From Dyella jiangningensis (lineage in GTDB: Bacteria > Pseudomonadota > Gammaproteobacteria > Xanthomonadales > Rhodanobacteraceae): 64,000 nucleotides of DNA. Position 1 is the first letter of the stretch, and every line of letters starts with the position of its first letter. A model generated the notes under the pieces. The model searched no databases. It was not told the DNA's origin and saw nothing but the letters and a program-made list of their open reading frames with translations. This document shows positions 6,527-14,777 of the stretch, piece after piece. The translations under genes were made by a program, and so were the position numbers. The stretch spans positions 992,001 through 1,056,000 of the forward strand of contig NZ_NFZS01000001.1 of assembly GCF_003264855.1 (NCBI RefSeq), read 5' to 3'.

Positions 6527-8461
6527 ATGGAGAGGGAATCCGTAAGCCGGCTGACCGTGACGTTGCCATCGCCTAAGTCGGCGGCGGAGAGTGCGTTCGT
6601 CTATCGCCGGCGCCGCACGGAGCGCGCGCGTGAACGCTGGCTGCGTATCCTCGGCCTCGTCGGTGCCCTGCTCGTGCACCTGGCCTTTCTCTTTGGCGCG
6701 GTGCTCGGCTCGGCGTACGAGATGGAAGAAAGCGAGGAAGCGAACACGCCGCTCGTGGTGCGCCTGATCGAAAAGCCCAAGGAGGAACCCCCTCCACCGC
6801 CGCCCGTTCGCGGTACGCCGCCCAAGCAGGTCGGCCCGGTGCACAAGGGCAACGCCAGCAATGCGCCGCGCACGGCGAGGCAGAGCAGTTCGTCCACGCG
6901 CACCAACACCGAACTCTCGCCGGTGCCGGTGCCGGCGTTGCAGACGCCGGTGATCGCGGAGACGCCGACGGCGAGCGCACCCAAGCCCACCATCACGGCG
7001 GCGCCGCTGCCGCCGGTGAGCGTGCCCAAGCCGGCGCCCACGGAAACCCTGCAGCCGGTGCCCGCCGCGCCGGAGCCGCCGCAGGTGACGCTGGAAACGC
7101 CGCCCACCGCCAAACCGACGCCGCCGAAGTTCCAGCCGGAGCCCGTGCGCAAGCCGCAGGCCGAAGGCAACCAGCCGCCGCCACCACCGGCATCGATGGC
7201 GATCGAGGAGCTGCCGCCGCAGTCCGCGCCCACCGTGACGCCGCCCACCATCGCGATGGAGAAGGCGGTGCCGGCCAACACCCGCCCCAGCATCGCGCCG
7301 GTCACGCGTGCCGAAGAGCCGGTGGCTCCGCCGGAGCCTGAAATGCAGGCCGTGCCGCTGCCCGCGCAGGCAGCGCCGACAGTCAACCTGCAGCCGCAGC
7401 CCAGCACCGTCACCGCCGTGGTGCCGCGCGAGCAACCCCAGGTGGAATCGCCGGCGATTCGCGTCGCCGAGCCGGAACTGGAGGCGGTACCGCTTCCGCC
7501 CCATCCGCAGCCGAGCCTGGAACGCCCCCAGGCGCCGCGCCTGCAGGCCGTGGCGCCGACGGCGATCGCGGTGGACAACAAGCCCTCCATCGCGCGCCCG
7601 CAGATTTCGGTCGAGACGCCGTCGGAGGCGCCCTCGAACCAGCCGAGTGCAGCCTCGTCGCCGTCTTCGTCGCAGGCGCAGAACGCGTCGAGCGCGCAGG
7701 CCAGCGCCACCGGCAATCAGACAAGCCAGTCGACCGGCGAGCAGGGCGTGAGCAGTGCGCCCAACGCCACGCCGCAAGGCAGCAACACGGGAACACCGGG
7801 CCAACCGAACGGTAGCAACCAGTCCACCGCAACGACGCAGGGCAACGGGCTCAATCTCTCGCTGCCACCGGGACAGGGCAGCGGCCAAGGTTCCCACGGG
7901 CAGGGTTCGCCATCGGGGCAGGGCGAGCAGGGCGTGACTGGCACGTATGTGCAGCTCAAGCCGCACGGCAATACCGAGATCATGTCGCATGGCACGCCGA
8001 ACATCGGCTATCAGGCCACGCGCTTCGAGAAGGACTGGACGCCCGAAGGCGAAAGCTCGATCGACACCGCACTGCGACATGCGGTGGAGAAGACCACGCT
8101 GCGCCACACCTTCAACCTGCCGCGCGGCGTGCGCGTCGAATGCGTGGTGATGCCGCTGTTCCCGGTCGCGTTGTTCGGTTGCGGCGATGGCAATCCGCCG
8201 CCCAAGCCCGTCGACGACGTGGTCTACGACAGGATGAAGCTGGCTCCCACCAACCCGCTGGTGCCGCCCGCGCCGTCCACGGCAGGTGCGCCCACCATGG
8301 CGACGGTCAAGCTGGACAACAGCGCGCAATGCGCCGCGGCGCGCGTGGCCGGTGGCCCGCTGCCGGCCGGATGCACCAACCTCGACCCGGTCACGGTGCC
8401 CACCGGGCCCGCGCGTTCCGGCAGCACGTCATGGGTGCCGGCGAGCGACCAGTTTCATTAG
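6527..8461 (+). CDS. TonB-like proline-rich membrane protein, paralogue 2
   Basis: A 644-residue protein with the same architecture as its upstream neighbour: a basic N terminus ('YRRRRTERARERW'), one membrane span 'ILGLVGALLVHLAFLFGAVL' (about 41-60), a very long Pro/Ala/Thr-rich linker with repeated 'P.L.AV.P...V' phrases, then a Ser/Gln/Gly/Asn-rich stretch (about 360-465). It ends in the shared C-terminal block from about residue 468 ('YQATRFEKDW', 'SSIDTALRHAVEKTTLRHTF', CGDG.PPPKP, 'NPLVP'). The linker is several times longer than in paralogue 1, which suggests reaching across the periplasm. No TonB CTD or Tol domain was recognised. Its TAG stop codon touches the left arm of element B. 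Confidence 0.75.
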   Translation: MERESVSRLTVTLPSPKSAAESAFVYRRRRTERARERWLRILGLVGALLVHLAFLFGAVLGSAYEMEESEEANTPLVVRLIEKPKEEPPPPPPVRGTPPKQVGPVHKGNASNAPRTARQSSSSTRTNTELSPVPVPALQTPVIAETPTASAPKPTITAAPLPPVSVPKPAPTETLQPVPAAPEPPQVTLETPPTAKPTPPKFQPEPVRKPQAEGNQPPPPPASMAIEELPPQSAPTVTPPTIAMEKAVPANTRPSIAPVTRAEEPVAPPEPEMQAVPLPAQAAPTVNLQPQPSTVTAVVPREQPQVESPAIRVAEPELEAVPLPPHPQPSLERPQAPRLQAVAPTAIAVDNKPSIARPQISVETPSEAPSNQPSAASSPSSSQAQNASSAQASATGNQTSQSTGEQGVSSAPNATPQGSNTGTPGQPNGSNQSTATTQGNGLNLSLPPGQGSGQGSHGQGSPSGQGEQGVTGTYVQLKPHGNTEIMSHGTPNIGYQATRFEKDWTPEGESSIDTALRHAVEKTTLRHTFNLPRGVRVECVVMPLFPVALFGCGDGNPPPKPVDDVVYDRMKLAPTNPLVPPAPSTAGAPTMATVKLDNSAQCAAARVAGGPLPAGCTNLDPVTVPTGPARSGSTSWVPASDQFH

Positions 8462-8751
8462 GGCAACACTGACTTAAATATCGCCGTCGTCACCCGCCCT
8501 GTCTGTTCGCAAGCCATAGGGCCGTTGGCGAAGGCAGACTGGCCGTCTGTCGAGCCAACGGACCGAAGGCGTGCGAACAGACAGGGCGGGCCCAACCGGT
8601 CGAATTTTTCAATCATAGGGTGATGCCTGGAAGGCTCGCCGGCTGCGCCGCGAGGCTTGGCAAGACGGCCAGTCTTCCCGGCGCCACGCAACACAGCCGG
8701 CGAGCCTTCCAGGCATCATGACGATGGCGATACTTAAGTCAGTGTTGCCCT
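8460..8751. repeat. Three-arm structured element B
   Basis: Outer arms 8460-8490 and 8721-8751 pair over 31 nt with two mismatches (they begin AGGGCAACACTGACTTAA). Hairpin 1 has a perfect 19-bp stem (8493-8511 with 8572-8590), an inner CCGTTGGC/GCCAACGG stem (8522-8529 with 8554-8561) and an apical CAGAC-TGGCC-GTCTG. Hairpin 2 has a perfect 25-bp stem (8621-8645 with 8694-8718) and an apical AAGAC-GGCCA-GTCTT. 'GGCTTGG' before and 'GCGCCACGCA' after the hairpin-2 apical stem also occur, with small changes, in element C. The element fills the gap after the TonB-like gene. Confidence 0.87.
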
Positions 8752-8855
8752 AGGTAAAACTACGCGGTCGCGCTGCGAAGTTTTGCGCTACCGGGCGCCA
8801 TGCCCGCAGTTCATGCTCGTGCACATCATCATGACGATCAGCCGTGAGGTGCAGC

Positions 8856-11429
8856 ATGCGCGCGATGCGTTGGCTAGGCCTGATGCTGGCGCTTGCCCTG
8901 CTGGCGGGCATGCCCGTTCATTCGCAACAGGGCGGCAAGGCCGCGCCGTCACCAGGCAATGCGGATTTCCGCGAGTGGCCGCATACCTTCGATATCGATG
9001 GCGTGCATATGGTGCTGCATCATCCGCAGCTCGACAGTTGGGTGAATGGCCAGCTCAAGGGACGCATCGCCGTGGCGGTGAAGACCGGCATGCAGGTCGG
9101 CAGCGATGGCAAGTCGCATGACGTGATGGCGTACGGCGTCGCCTGGGTCACTGCGCGTACCGAAACGGACAAGGTGCTGCGCCAGGTGACGTTGTCCCAG
9201 GTCACCGTCGACAAGGTGTCGTTTCCCACCGAGGCCGCGCAGCAGTCGCGCTATCTCGACGTGTTGCGCAAGATCGCCGCACGCAGCCACCAGGTGGCCA
9301 ACCTCGACACGATGGAAGCTTCGCTGGCGATCAGCCAGCAGGAGAACGACGTGAAGAACGAGGCGGTGCGCAACGATCCGCCGCAGATCATCTTCTCGTT
9401 CAAGCCCGCGCTGCTCGTGCTGATCGATGGCGCGCCGGCGAGCAAGCCGTCGGGTACGGCCGGCGTCAATCGCATCGTGAATACGCGCTCGCTGATACTG
9501 CAGGTGGGCTCGCAGTACTACCTCACGTTCGCGGGTCGATGGGTGAGGGCGTCGTCGCTGGATGGCCCATGGACACTGACCAAGGCGCCGCCTCCGGCCG
9601 TCACCCAGGCCGCGCACGCGCCGGCGAACGCCAAGCAGGTCGACACGCTGGAGAATCCATCGGAAGCACTGAAGAAGGTGCTCGACTCCGGGCAGTTGCC
9701 GGAGATCTACGTGCGTTCGCAGCCGTCGGAACTGATCATGGTGGACGGCGACCCGCAGTTCGCGGCGATCGAAGGAACGCAGCTCGCTTACGTGAGCAAC
9801 ACGGCGTCCGACGTGTTCGTGGATCAGGCACATGGCCTCACGTGGTACGTGCTGATTTCCGGCCGCTGGTTCACCGCCGAGTCGACCAACGGACCTTGGC
9901 GCTACGTGGCGGGTGAATCGTTGCCGGCCGATTTCGCCAACATCCCGCCGGACAGCCCCAAGAGTGCCGCGCTCGCGTCGATTCCCGGTACGCCGGAGGC
10001 GCGTGAGGCCTTGATCGCCAACAGCATCCCGCAGACAGCCACGGTGAACAGCCACACGGCGGTGCTTCATCTGCGCTATGACGGCGCGCCGCAGTTCCGT
10101 CCCATCGAAGGCACGACGCTGTCGTATGCATGGAATACCGAGGCGCCGGTGATCCGCGTGGACAACACCGCGTACTACGCCGTGCAGAACGGCGTGTGGT
10201 TCACCGCGGGCAATCCCAACGGGCCGTGGTCGGTGGCGCTGGAAGTGCCGTCTGTGATCTATTCGATTCCGCCCAGTTCGCCGCTGCATTACGTCACCTA
10301 CGTATTCGTCTACGGGCACGAAGGCAACGATGTCTACGTCGGTTATTCGCCGGGCTACTACGGCACCGTGGTGAGTGGTGGCGTGGTGGTGTACGGCACC
10401 GGTTACGCGTGCGATCCGTGGGTGGGCAATGACATCTGGTACGGCTGCCCGGCCACGTATGGTTTCGGCGTGTCCTTCGGCTGGACGCCATGGGCCGGCT
10501 GGGGCTTCGGCTACGCATGGGGATGGGCGTGGGCTTCCGCGTGGTACGGACCGTGGTGGGGCCCTTGGGGTTATTGGGGTTACTACCCCGGCTATTACCC
10601 CGGTTATTGGGGCGGCGCGATCGCGGCAGCCAACGTGTACGGTCGCTGGGGCAACGCGGTGGTGTCGGGACAGGTCGCAGGCTGGGCCAATCCGTGGACG
10701 GGCAACGTCGGCCGCGCGGGTCGCGGCGGCTACTACAACGAAGCCACCGGCGGTCGCGGCGTGGGCTATGCAGGACGCAACACCAACATCTATACCGGCA
10801 CCACCACGGCGGCCGCAGGCGGCATCCGCTACAACCCGCAGACCGGCCGCGTGGTCGGCGGCCAGGGCGGGGCGGCGGTGAATCCGTATACCGGCAACGC
10901 CGTGGCCGGTGGCACACGCACCGTGGCGAACACGAACACGGGGCGCGTCACGCAACAGGCAGGTGTTGCCGGCCGTACCGATCAAGGCGCAGGCGCCGCG
11001 GGTGCATTCAATTCACAGGGCGCGGGTGGCGACGCGCGCGGTGCGGGCTATGTGCACTACGACAAGGCGACCGGCGACGTGAGCCGCGGCGGCGTGGTGG
11101 ACATCAACGACAAGGTGTACGCCGGCAAGGACGGCAACGTCTATCGCTACGACAAGGACCAGGGCTGGCAGAAGGTCGACAACAAGGGCGACTTCAATCG
11201 GGTGAACGGGCCGGACAGCGCCGACACGAATCGTGATCGCATGGCGCGCGATCGCAGTGCGGACAGTGCATCGTTCCAGCAGCGCGAGCAGGCACGCCCG
11301 CAACAACGCCAGCAGTTCGACCGCAGCAATTACAACAGTCGCTATCACGGCCAGATGGGCGGTTTCCGCGGATCAGCCGGTGGCGGGCGCTTCGGTGGCG
11401 GACGAATGGGGGGCGGGTTCCGCCGTTGA
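8856..11429 (+). CDS. Large exported Gly/Tyr/Trp-rich protein (carbohydrate-binding V/XII-like annotation class)
   Basis: About 857 residues with a signal peptide ('MRWLGLMLALALLAGMPVHSQ'). Three related modules follow, near residues 185-245, 291-350 and 405-470. Each runs from a 'DG.P.F..I.GT.L.Y..NT' strand through 'YY....G.WF.A....GPW'. A CDPWVGND segment (about 514) precedes an extreme Trp/Tyr/Gly-rich stretch (about 541-588). After that come Asn/Thr/Gly repeats ('NPYTGN', 'YNPQTGR'), a 'YVHYDKATGDVSRG ... VYAGKDGNVYRYD' segment and an Arg/Gln-rich tail ending GGGRFGGGRMGGGFRR. Homologues are often labelled carbohydrate-binding protein; no enzymatic motif is visible. ATG 8856 is chosen because GAGGTG precedes it; GTG 8844 is the alternative. 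Confidence 0.75.
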   Translation: MRAMRWLGLMLALALLAGMPVHSQQGGKAAPSPGNADFREWPHTFDIDGVHMVLHHPQLDSWVNGQLKGRIAVAVKTGMQVGSDGKSHDVMAYGVAWVTARTETDKVLRQVTLSQVTVDKVSFPTEAAQQSRYLDVLRKIAARSHQVANLDTMEASLAISQQENDVKNEAVRNDPPQIIFSFKPALLVLIDGAPASKPSGTAGVNRIVNTRSLILQVGSQYYLTFAGRWVRASSLDGPWTLTKAPPPAVTQAAHAPANAKQVDTLENPSEALKKVLDSGQLPEIYVRSQPSELIMVDGDPQFAAIEGTQLAYVSNTASDVFVDQAHGLTWYVLISGRWFTAESTNGPWRYVAGESLPADFANIPPDSPKSAALASIPGTPEAREALIANSIPQTATVNSHTAVLHLRYDGAPQFRPIEGTTLSYAWNTEAPVIRVDNTAYYAVQNGVWFTAGNPNGPWSVALEVPSVIYSIPPSSPLHYVTYVFVYGHEGNDVYVGYSPGYYGTVVSGGVVVYGTGYACDPWVGNDIWYGCPATYGFGVSFGWTPWAGWGFGYAWGWAWASAWYGPWWGPWGYWGYYPGYYPGYWGGAIAAANVYGRWGNAVVSGQVAGWANPWTGNVGRAGRGGYYNEATGGRGVGYAGRNTNIYTGTTTAAAGGIRYNPQTGRVVGGQGGAAVNPYTGNAVAGGTRTVANTNTGRVTQQAGVAGRTDQGAGAAGAFNSQGAGGDARGAGYVHYDKATGDVSRGGVVDINDKVYAGKDGNVYRYDKDQGWQKVDNKGDFNRVNGPDSADTNRDRMARDRSADSASFQQREQARPQQRQQFDRSNYNSRYHGQMGGFRGSAGGGRFGGGRMGGGFRR

Positions 11430-11465
11430 GCCTCGCGGTCGCTCGGCTGCAGTGCCTTCTATTGC

Positions 11466-11592
11466 CGTCATTCCGGCGCAGGCCGGAATCCAGTGGCGGT
11501 CAGGCTCGGTTGTCGCGATCAACCTTCGCGGATTTGCTACACGCGACAACCGATCGCTTTGCAACTGGATTCCGGCCTGCGCCGGAATGACG
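11466..11592. repeat. VIPAQAGIQ/WIPACAGMT-type inverted repeat
   Basis: Two perfect complementary 29-nt arms (11466-11494 and 11564-11592, core GTCATTCCGGCGCAGGCC) enclose a second perfect 11-bp inverted pair CGGTTGTCGCG/CGCGACAACCG (11507-11517 with 11542-11552). Translation gives the phrase VIPAQAGIQ...WIPACAGMT that recurs as spurious protein in many proteobacteria. It lies exactly between two convergent genes and could end transcription from both sides. Confidence 0.9.
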
Positions 11593-11600
11593 AGTGACAA

Positions 11601-12182
11601 TCAGCGCAGGACGCCGTCGGCCTTCATCTTCGGAATCAGCGTCTGCGCAAGCTGCGTCGACGTCTTGGGGATGTCGCTGGTGGCCACGTTCTCGGTGGTC
11701 ACCGTCCAGATCAGCTTTTCGCTGCGCGCATCCCAAACGCTGGTTTCCAACGTGACCACTTCATACTGGTGGATGTCCGGCGTGGATGCCCAGGCACCGC
11801 CGTACCAGCCGTAGAAGCCGCCGTAATACGGGCCGCTCGGGGTCACGTTGACCTTTTGCTGTACGCGCTCAACGCGCGTCACCAGCACAGCCTGCGCGCC
11901 CGTGCCCTTCACCAGGTCGCGCAGTCGCACGCTGCCGCCGTTGCCGGGCGGAATCTGCGTGTAGCTGGCGGCAGCCTGCACACCGGCAGCCTGCAGCTGC
12001 TGCGCGAAGGTGTCTTCGAAAACGCGACGCATGGTATCGCTGCGTGAAATGCCCACGACCACCACGTTGGATGCCGGCGGGCCGGCCCATGAGGGATCAC
12101 GCCACTGGTTGGTGACGCTGACGGTCGAGCACGCACAAAGCACTACGCTGACGGCAATGACGAACAGACGCAGGAGTTTCAT
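11601..12182 (-). CDS. Lipoprotein of unknown function (DUF4136-like)
   Basis: A 193-residue protein with a lipoprotein signal peptide, 'LLRLFVIAVSVVLCACS', lipid cysteine about residue 18. The mature region has 'SNVVVVGISRSDTMRRVFEDTFAQQLQ' followed by 'GAQAVLVTRVERVQQK', a Gly/Tyr-rich loop 'PYYGGFYGWYGG' and 'YEVVTLETSVWDARSEKLIWT'. This fits small lipoproteins that carry a DUF4136-like domain, role unknown. The start ATG 12182 is set by the signal peptide; the longer frame upstream has no signal. It follows the PlpD-like gene on the same strand after a 136-nt gap that holds a palindrome. Confidence 0.78.
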   Translation of the reverse strand: MKLLRLFVIAVSVVLCACSTVSVTNQWRDPSWAGPPASNVVVVGISRSDTMRRVFEDTFAQQLQAAGVQAAASYTQIPPGNGGSVRLRDLVKGTGAQAVLVTRVERVQQKVNVTPSGPYYGGFYGWYGGAWASTPDIHQYEVVTLETSVWDARSEKLIWTVTTENVATSDIPKTSTQLAQTLIPKMKADGVLR

Positions 12183-12270
12183 GGCATGGCTCCATGGCAG
12201 AAAGCCCGCGCGAAACGGCGGGCGTCGGCCGGATTGTGCGGTGCGCTTTGTGGAGGCCACGCGATTGCGA

Positions 12271-12304
12271 TCCGGCAGGCTGACTTACTTAAGTAAGTGC
12301 CGGC
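12271..12304. promoter_or_regulatory. Perfect 16-bp palindrome within a bulged hairpin
   Basis: ACTTACTTAAGTAAGT (12283-12298) is a perfect palindrome, flanked by CCGGCA on the left and TGCCGG on the right. It lies between the stop of the PlpD-like gene and the start of the downstream lipoprotein gene (both minus strand). It could be an operator for the lipoprotein gene or a processing/termination structure; there is no T-run to prefer termination. Confidence 0.4.
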
Positions 12305-12318
12305 TGCGTCGCCGCGGG

Positions 12319-14598
12319 TTACAGCTGCGGGCGCAACAGCGATCCGAACGTCAGATAGATGGAGTTGTGCCCGCCCTGCGCATAGCCGTAGCCGAAAAAC
12401 AGCGGCCCCAGCGGCGTCTGGATGCCGAGGAACATGCTGCCGGCGTAGATCAGCGAATTGAGCTGCACATCGTTCTTGTCGTGCCAGGTATTGCCGGCTT
12501 CCAGGCTGGCGCCGATGTAGACGGGCGTGGAGAAGATGGCGTCCATCCTGCCGGTGCGCCGGTACAGCACGGCGCGTGCGAGCGCCGACTGATTGCCATA
12601 GAGCGAACGCTCCGAATAACCGGAAAGATTGAGGAATCCACCGAGAAAGCTCTGCGCCTCGAAGAACTTGGTGTTGTCCAGCGCGCTGCTCGCACGCAGG
12701 CCCAGCAGCAGGCGATAGCGCCCGTTCTGCGGCCACAGGTCGGGCACCCAGTCCGCCACCAATCGCGCGACGTCGCCTTCCTGGCGACCGCCAAGGAACG
12801 GGCGATACATGTCGTAATACAGGTTGACGTGCGCGCCACGCGAAGGGAACTGCGCGTTGTCGAGGCTATCCCAGTCCGTGCCCACGCGTACCACGCTGTA
12901 TTCGCTGGTCTGGCTGGGTGGAAAGATGATGTTGTTGCCGGTGTCGCCCGATGGGACGGACGCGGAAGGTATGCCGATACGCAGGTCACCGTTGTCGCTG
13001 CCACGCGTCACCGAGGCGAGCAGTCGCCACGTGCTGGTGGGCGACCATCCACCTTCCAGGCCGGCGCTGCGCCGTTTCACGCGGTACTCGGCCAACTGGT
13101 GATTGCCGCTGTCGTCGAAGAAGGGAATGTCCTCGTTGCGGAACAGCAGCGAGGGCATCACATAAGCCGACGCGCCTTGCCCGAACGGTTGGTAGAACTC
13201 GCTGGCGAGACCACCGATGCGTCCCGCCCACAATGTGTTGCGCCATTCGGCACCGTAGCGATTGACATTGGTGGCGGTGAGTTCGCCCGAGAGCAGGTAT
13301 TCGCTGCGGCCCTGGAAATCATCGTCGAGCTGGAAGCCGACCTTGCCGTAGACAGGGCCCCACGGCTTGTCGCGGGGGATGATGAGCAAGCCGCGCTGGT
13401 TGTCGTCCTGCTGCAGGTGATAGTCGATCTGCTGGTAGTTGCCGCGGCCGTAGATGCTGCCGATCTGCGCTTCCAGCTTCTGGGGATCGAACGGCTTGCC
13501 GACATCCTTGGCCAGGCGTTCCTCCACGTACTTGGCGGTATCGGTGTGCGCGGCGTCGACCTTCAGGAAGGACACCAGTGCCGGATCGAACTGCCGCTGG
13601 CGATGACTGGCGACGAACTGTTGCCATTGGTCCGGGGCGACCGCCAGTTCCCGCAGCCGCGGCAGCGCCGCTTCCGCCGCGGCGCGACCGATCTTGATGG
13701 CCTCTTCGCCGCGATTGAACTCGCTCGCGCTCATGTCGCCCAGCTCAGGCTTGATGAGGATGTCGTCCGGGCCCAGCGTATTGAGTTGCCGCTGCGTCTT
13801 TTCGTCCATCAGCGCGCTGACCATCTGGTTGAGCACCGCGACGGGGTTGCTCAGCTGCTCGCGCTTGAGCAGCGGCGAACCCACGTCGACGACGATGAGC
13901 TTCTGCGCGCCCATGTCGCGCATCACGTCGATGGGCACGTTGTCCATCAGGCCGCCGTCGACCAGCAGCTTGTCGTCGACGTAGGTGGGCGCAAACGCGC
14001 CCGGCACCGACATGCTGGAGCGAATGGCCAGGGCAAGATCGCCCGAGCCGAACACCACGGGCTTGCCCGCCACGATGTCCGTCGCGACCGCGCGGAACGG
14101 AATCGACAGGTTGTCGAAGTCGTGCACGTCCCACGTGGAAATCAGCAGGCGACGCAGCAACAGCAGCAGCTTCTGGCCCTGCACCACGCCGGCGGGGGTG
14201 ATGATGTGGCCGTTCTTGTAGCCGACCTCGAAGTTGAGCAGGTAACGGTAATCGGCGTCCTTGCGGCGCATGGGCATTTCCATGCGTGCGGGGTCGTCCG
14301 AGAACAGGTCGTTCCAGTCCAGCGAGGTGATGATGCTGTGCATCTCCGCTGGCGTATAACCGGCAGCGTAGAGACCGCCGACGATGGAGCCCATGCTGGT
14401 GCCGGCGACGCGGCAGACCGGGATATGTTCGCGCTCCAGCACTTCGAGCACGCCGATGTGGGCCGCGCCACGCGCGCCGCCGCCGCCGAGCACGACGCCG
14501 ATGCATGGCGCCGTCGTGGCGGCGCCGGACGCTTGCGCCGAAACGGAGAGGGACGTGCACAGCAACAGCGAGGCGATCAGTGCGAGGCGGAGGCGCAT
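12319..14598 (-). CDS. Patatin-like phospholipase with POTRA and beta-barrel domain (PlpD-type, type Vd)
   Basis: A 759-residue protein with a signal peptide ('RLALIASLLLCTSLSVSAQA'). A patatin domain follows with the oxyanion motif GGGGARG, nucleophile motif GTSMG (about 66-70) and the aspartate motif DGG (about 214). A POTRA-like linker region lies near residues 350-430. The C-terminal BamA-superfamily barrel (about 430-759) includes 'LSGYSERSLYGNQS' and ends 'YLTFGSLLRPQL'. The length and order match Pseudomonas PlpD, a type Vd autotransporter whose lipase domain is carried across the outer membrane. Catalytic Ser and Asp are present, so lipase activity is expected. ATG 14598 precedes the signal peptide; the frame upstream is unrelated. 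Confidence 0.88.
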   Translation of the reverse strand: MRLRLALIASLLLCTSLSVSAQASGAATTAPCIGVVLGGGGARGAAHIGVLEVLEREHIPVCRVAGTSMGSIVGGLYAAGYTPAEMHSIITSLDWNDLFSDDPARMEMPMRRKDADYRYLLNFEVGYKNGHIITPAGVVQGQKLLLLLRRLLISTWDVHDFDNLSIPFRAVATDIVAGKPVVFGSGDLALAIRSSMSVPGAFAPTYVDDKLLVDGGLMDNVPIDVMRDMGAQKLIVVDVGSPLLKREQLSNPVAVLNQMVSALMDEKTQRQLNTLGPDDILIKPELGDMSASEFNRGEEAIKIGRAAAEAALPRLRELAVAPDQWQQFVASHRQRQFDPALVSFLKVDAAHTDTAKYVEERLAKDVGKPFDPQKLEAQIGSIYGRGNYQQIDYHLQQDDNQRGLLIIPRDKPWGPVYGKVGFQLDDDFQGRSEYLLSGELTATNVNRYGAEWRNTLWAGRIGGLASEFYQPFGQGASAYVMPSLLFRNEDIPFFDDSGNHQLAEYRVKRRSAGLEGGWSPTSTWRLLASVTRGSDNGDLRIGIPSASVPSGDTGNNIIFPPSQTSEYSVVRVGTDWDSLDNAQFPSRGAHVNLYYDMYRPFLGGRQEGDVARLVADWVPDLWPQNGRYRLLLGLRASSALDNTKFFEAQSFLGGFLNLSGYSERSLYGNQSALARAVLYRRTGRMDAIFSTPVYIGASLEAGNTWHDKNDVQLNSLIYAGSMFLGIQTPLGPLFFGYGYAQGGHNSIYLTFGSLLRPQL

Positions 14599-14748
14599 TG
14601 ACGGTCCTTCGGGCGCGTGGTGGCAGCGAACCCCAACTTCGCTGCAGGCACGGCATCGTAAGACATATCGAATGCAGCGTGTGTGCATGCACGCGCGCGT
14701 CATGCGTGACGCATGACGCTACACATTTCCATCACAAAACTGTCTGCG

Positions 14749-14774
14749 GATCGCGGCGATGACACGCCGCGATC
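14749..14774 (-). terminator. Intrinsic terminator-like hairpin after the IorAB-type genes
   Basis: A perfect 10-bp stem GATCGCGGCG/CGCCGCGATC with a 6-nt loop lies just beyond the stop codon at 14778. On the minus strand a TTTTG tract follows about 10 nt later. A further palindrome, GTCATGCG..CGCATGAC, lies at 14699-14717. The tract is short and offset, so termination strength is uncertain. Confidence 0.55.
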
Positions 14775-14777
14775 GCA

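Noticed and set aside
6344-8329. 661-codon minus-strand Arg/Gly-rich ORF
   Set aside because: Antisense to the proline-rich TonB-like gene; proline codons read backwards give Gly/Arg runs.
11373-11600. 75-codon minus-strand ORF with VIPAQAGIQ...WIPACAGMT
   Set aside because: A known spurious translation of a dispersed inverted repeat.
12010-14601. 863-codon plus-strand ORF
   Set aside because: Antisense to the PlpD-like gene and the start of the downstream lipoprotein gene, both of which have clear signal peptides and motifs.
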